Positions 6,637 to 8,331 of a stretch of 8,331 nucleotides of DNA are shown in pieces. Both the position numbers and the translations under genes were made by a program. Position 1 is the stretch's first letter. Every line of letters starts with the position of its first letter. The stretch spans positions 1 through 8,331 of the forward strand of contig JAJGAH010000090.1 in NCBI GenBank assembly GCA_020844525.1. The letters run 5' to 3'. This DNA is from Eubacterium sp. Its GTDB lineage: Bacteria; Bacillota; Clostridia; Lachnospirales; Lachnospiraceae. The notes under the pieces were generated by a model. That model worked only from the letters and a program-made list of their open reading frames with translations, was not told the origin of the DNA and ran no database searches.

Positions 6637-6786
6637 GAAAATTCTCCTGCGATACCACCCAGATTAGCATCCGTTCAAGGATACTCCCTCATTTCACACA
6701 CCTGCATGTGCTCCCGATTGATAACGGATGGGTTCCCGTCGGTTCCTACCTGGCATAAACCTGTCACTCAGACCGCCCTCAGAAGT

Positions 6787-6789
6787 CCA
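6787..6789 (-). promoter_or_regulatory. T-box specifier codon UGG (Trp)
   Basis: On the RNA the triplet UGG is preceded by GAA and followed by the expected purine A and then CUUCUGAG. In B. subtilis glyQS the specifier GGC is followed by A and UUCUUGAG, with the same spacing. Shifting by one or two bases (AUG, GGA) breaks that spacing. Confidence 0.75.
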
Positions 6790-6881
6790 TTCATTCCGCA
6801 TCCACGGCTGCAATCACACCACCTGCAGCTCTCTGATTCGTTTCATGCAAAACTACTACTCTTCCTCAAAGGTTTGAGTTG

Positions 6882-6910
6882 ATTATAAACACGGCTTCAA
6901 CGAATGTCAA
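6882..6910 (-). promoter_or_regulatory. Consensus sigma-A promoter of the T-box-trpXYZ operon
   Basis: TTGACA (6910-6905) and TATAAT (6887-6882) on the minus strand match consensus in all twelve positions and are exactly 17 bases apart. The start point is near 6875, just ahead of Stem I. Such a strong promoter fits a gene whose control is exerted by termination in the leader. It begins 32 bases after the stop of the DUF3784-like gene. Confidence 0.92.
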
Positions 6911-6942
6911 GAACTATAGAGGCAAAAATATTAGTGCCATTC

Positions 6943-7248
6943 TTAATCGTAAAGCTTTCTCACATAGGTAATGATAGCAATCAGGTCCACAACCGTAACC
7001 ACAATGGATATAATACCCATAATCTGGTTTTCCAGCAGTGCCATAAACACCTCAACCGCCGAAAGCACAATCAGAAAAACGCCAACTGCTCTCTGATAAC
7101 GGAGCTGGTTCTCCGGGCTCAGTTTTTTCTTCTCTCTGTACTTTCCACTGAAGGCATCCAGAATACCCTGGCCTTTCCCTGCAAAGAAAACAATCGCCAG
7201 CAGGAAAAAGATGCCAGCTAGAAACCAGTCAAAGGTTGAAGTAAACAT
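6943..7248 (-). CDS. Small membrane protein, DUF3784-like
   Basis: A 101-residue protein of unknown function with three predicted membrane helices at about residues 8-23, 53-72 and 77-95. A charged segment between the first two (GKYREKKKLSPENQLRYQR) should face the cytoplasm. The pattern of helix, Gly-Lys-Gly, charged loop and two helices resembles DUF3784 proteins common in clostridia and bacilli; the family label is from memory of that pattern. The ATG at 7248 is preferred because GGGAGG (7256-7261) precedes it by 7 bases; a TTG at 7263 is the only upstream alternative and overlaps that site. It lies 53 bases after rimI without a clear terminator, so it may be read from the tsaB-rimI transcript. 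A TATAAT at 7296-7291 hints at its own promoter, but no good -35 is seen. Confidence 0.75.
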   Translation of the reverse strand: MFTSTFDWFLAGIFFLLAIVFFAGKGQGILDAFSGKYREKKKLSPENQLRYQRAVGVFLIVLSAVEVFMALLENQIMGIISIVVTVVDLIAIITYVRKLYD

Positions 7249-7301
7249 AAACGATCCTCCCAATCCAAATACTTTTCTTTTGTTACCCTCATTATACTTA
7301 T

Positions 7302-7769
7302 CTAATGCATAGAGCCCGATATTTCTTCAGAATCATACATCATCAGCACCGCATCTTCTACCGGTGCACAATAATAATTTTTTCTGATTCCGGTCCTGTG
7401 GAAACCGGCATGTTCATATAGCTGTATCGCATACTCATTGCTCTGCCGCACCTCCAGAAAAATTCTGGTGATTCCACGCGTCTGTGCTGCATGAATCAGT
7501 GCTGATACAAGCGCACTCCCGATCTTCTGGTTGCGGAAGCGCCTGTCCACGGAAACATTCGTGATATCTCCCTCATCCGGGATGCCATATTCGCCGATGT
7601 AACCAACCACCTGGTCCTGCTGCAATGCCACCAGAAAATCAGCATCGTCTCTGTTTAGAAAAGCGGCAAAATCCTCTTCCGTCCATGGTCTTGAAAAATT
7701 CTCCTTCTCAATCCGAGCCACATCTGTAAGATCCGAAGGAACCATTATTCGAATTTCCAGGGAACTCAT
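7302..7769 (-). CDS. rimI: Ribosomal-protein-alanine N-acetyltransferase (GNAT family)
   Basis: A 155-residue GNAT enzyme of the RimI type, which transfers acetyl from acetyl-CoA to protein N termini (ribosomal protein S18 in E. coli). Marks of the family are FSRPWTEEDF at 25-34, the acetyl-CoA-binding strand-loop ITNVSVDRRFRNQKIGSALV at 69-88, LEVRQSNEYAIQLYEHAGF at 105-123 with the expected catalytic Glu106, and the RKNYY tyrosines at 129-133. The pyrophosphate loop reads RNQKIGS, a modest variant of the usual RxxGxG/A. Length is typical. The ATG overlaps the tsaB stop in ATGA, and tsaB-rimI adjacency is a widespread Firmicutes arrangement, which supports the assignment over other GNATs. 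The true protein target in this organism is not visible. Confidence 0.9.
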   Translation of the reverse strand: MSSLEIRIMVPSDLTDVARIEKENFSRPWTEEDFAAFLNRDDADFLVALQQDQVVGYIGEYGIPDEGDITNVSVDRRFRNQKIGSALVSALIHAAQTRGITRIFLEVRQSNEYAIQLYEHAGFHRTGIRKNYYCAPVEDAVLMMYDSEEISGSMH

Positions 7770-8331
7770 ACAGTCACGTCCCTGGGCCTTAAAACCTCTG
7801 AATTCTTCTCAATTTCGCCAACCGGTACGCCCTTTTCTATCTTCTCACGCTCTGCCTGCGACGCCCGGAGATACTCCGGTCTGTGTGCATCCGCGGATAC
7901 AGTCCTGCCCTCTGCAAAATAGATCTCACCAAGTGCGCCAACCGCACCCGCCCGCTGCCGGTTCATATGAGCCGGTGCAACTGTATACGGGACCTGAAGA
8001 AGCGCATGGATTCTGTCCAGATAGGGCGGAACCCCGTCGCCGAGAAGAATCACCGGCTCTCCAAGAGCATTTATCTGCCCAATCAGATCTTCTACCGGAA
8101 CTGCGTATTGTTCATGGACCACCTTCAGCTTATGATGCTCGAACCGGTATATCCCGGCATACACCTGTGCGCGGCGTGCATCCATCATGGGAACGATCAG
8201 CCCCTGTGCATCAAATAGGTTGCAGGCCAGAGCATCCACCGTTGGCACTTCAATCAAAGGCTTATTCAGGGCAAGTCCCAGCCCCTTCGCGGTCGCAGAC
8301 CCGATGCGGAGTCCTGTAAAGGATCCAGGCC
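7766..8331 (-). CDS. tsaB: tRNA t6A biosynthesis protein TsaB (5' end outside window)
   Basis: The last 187 residues are visible; full-length proteins have about 230-240, so the first 45-50 are off the right edge. The frame stays open to the window end and opens with the diagnostic PGSFTGLRIG, followed by SATAKGLGLALNKPLIEV and VDALA. RRAQVYAGIYRF and PEYLRASQAERE near the C terminus are also typical. TsaB is an inactive ASKHA-fold relative that scaffolds TsaD and TsaE in adding threonylcarbamoyl to A37 of ANN-reading tRNAs in the cytoplasm. A TTG at 8257 is only an internal codon, not the start. Its stop overlaps rimI by four bases (ATGA), implying cotranscription and coupled translation; tsaE would be expected upstream. 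Confidence 0.93.
   Translation of the reverse strand, partial: PGSFTGLRIGSATAKGLGLALNKPLIEVPTVDALACNLFDAQGLIVPMMDARRAQVYAGIYRFEHHKLKVVHEQYAVPVEDLIGQINALGEPVILLGDGVPPYLDRIHALLQVPYTVAPAHMNRQRAGAVGALGEIYFAEGRTVSADAHRPEYLRASQAEREKIEKGVPVGEIEKNSEVLRPRDVTV

Larger units (their letters stand above)
6600..6875 (-). ncRNA. T-box leader (riboswitch), UGG tryptophan specifier
   Basis: A cis-acting tRNA sensor controlling trpXYZ by transcription antitermination. Order along the RNA: Stem I loop-E strand GAGGAAGAGTAGTAG (6867-6853); AGAGAG plus a GCTGC/GCAGC stem with GGTGGTGTGA loop (6834-6807); specifier side GAATGGACTTCTGAG (6792-6778), which aligns with the glyQS type context and places UGG at 6789-6787; a CCGTTAT element (6727-6721); the T-box core GGGTGGTATCGCAG (6660-6647). 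In the antiterminator CAGGAG (6649-6644) pairs with CTCTTG (6634-6629), and GGG of the core with TCCC next to it. The same CTCTTGTCCC segment instead forms the terminator with GGGGCAGGAG. Uncharged tRNA-Trp should favour antitermination. The T-box call is near certain; the specifier is well supported by alignment but not by folding. Confidence 0.93.

Noticed and set aside
8255..8257. TTG as start of a 163-residue TsaB
   Set aside because: The frame continues upstream to the window edge through the conserved PGSFTGLRIG motif, so this TTG is an internal leucine codon.

Overview
The window reads as ordinary Firmicutes chromosome, most likely a clostridial (Lachnospiraceae-like) genome. The evidence is strong AGGAGG-type ribosome binding sites, a tRNA-sensing T-box leader, a sigma-A-type consensus promoter, a LacI-type regulator and a moderate G+C content. 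The genus is an inference and cannot be fixed from the sequence. Every supported gene lies on the minus strand, so transcription runs from high to low coordinates. I see no mobile element, CRISPR array, tRNA or rRNA gene.

Layout in the direction of transcription. (1) 8331-7302: the end of tsaB (its 5' part is outside the window) overlaps rimI by an ATGA, a tRNA-modification and protein-acetylation pair. (2) 7248-6943: a small three-helix membrane protein resembling DUF3784. (3) 6910-6600: a perfect TTGACA-17-TATAAT promoter followed by a T-box riboswitch. Its specifier reads UGG (Trp), and it ends in a classic antiterminator/terminator switch. (4) 6446-3386: the ABC transporter operon it controls, made of lipoprotein (trpX), LivH-like permease (trpY, GTG start) and ATPase (trpZ). 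This matches the predicted tryptophan importer TrpXYZ. The operon ends in a strong hairpin terminator at 3244-3261. (5) 2982-712: a Na/Pi-cotransporter-like protein with a PhoU-like tail, then acylphosphatase, closed by a terminator at 642-674. (6) 630-1: a promoter with an overlapping LacI-type palindrome and the first half of a LacI-family repressor, which runs off the left edge.

The best-supported story is tryptophan uptake regulated by uncharged tRNA-Trp. When charged tRNA-Trp is scarce, the leader should form the antiterminator and the trpXYZ mRNA is made. The unusual points are a UGGU (rather than UGGC) tRNA-end-binding sequence beside a Trp specifier, a decayed 41-bp-offset duplication of the trpX 3' end, a second hairpin between the T-box and trpX, and an uninterrupted reading frame from the Na/Pi gene stop codon into acylphosphatase. 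I did not find a clearly new system here. These are refinements on known families.
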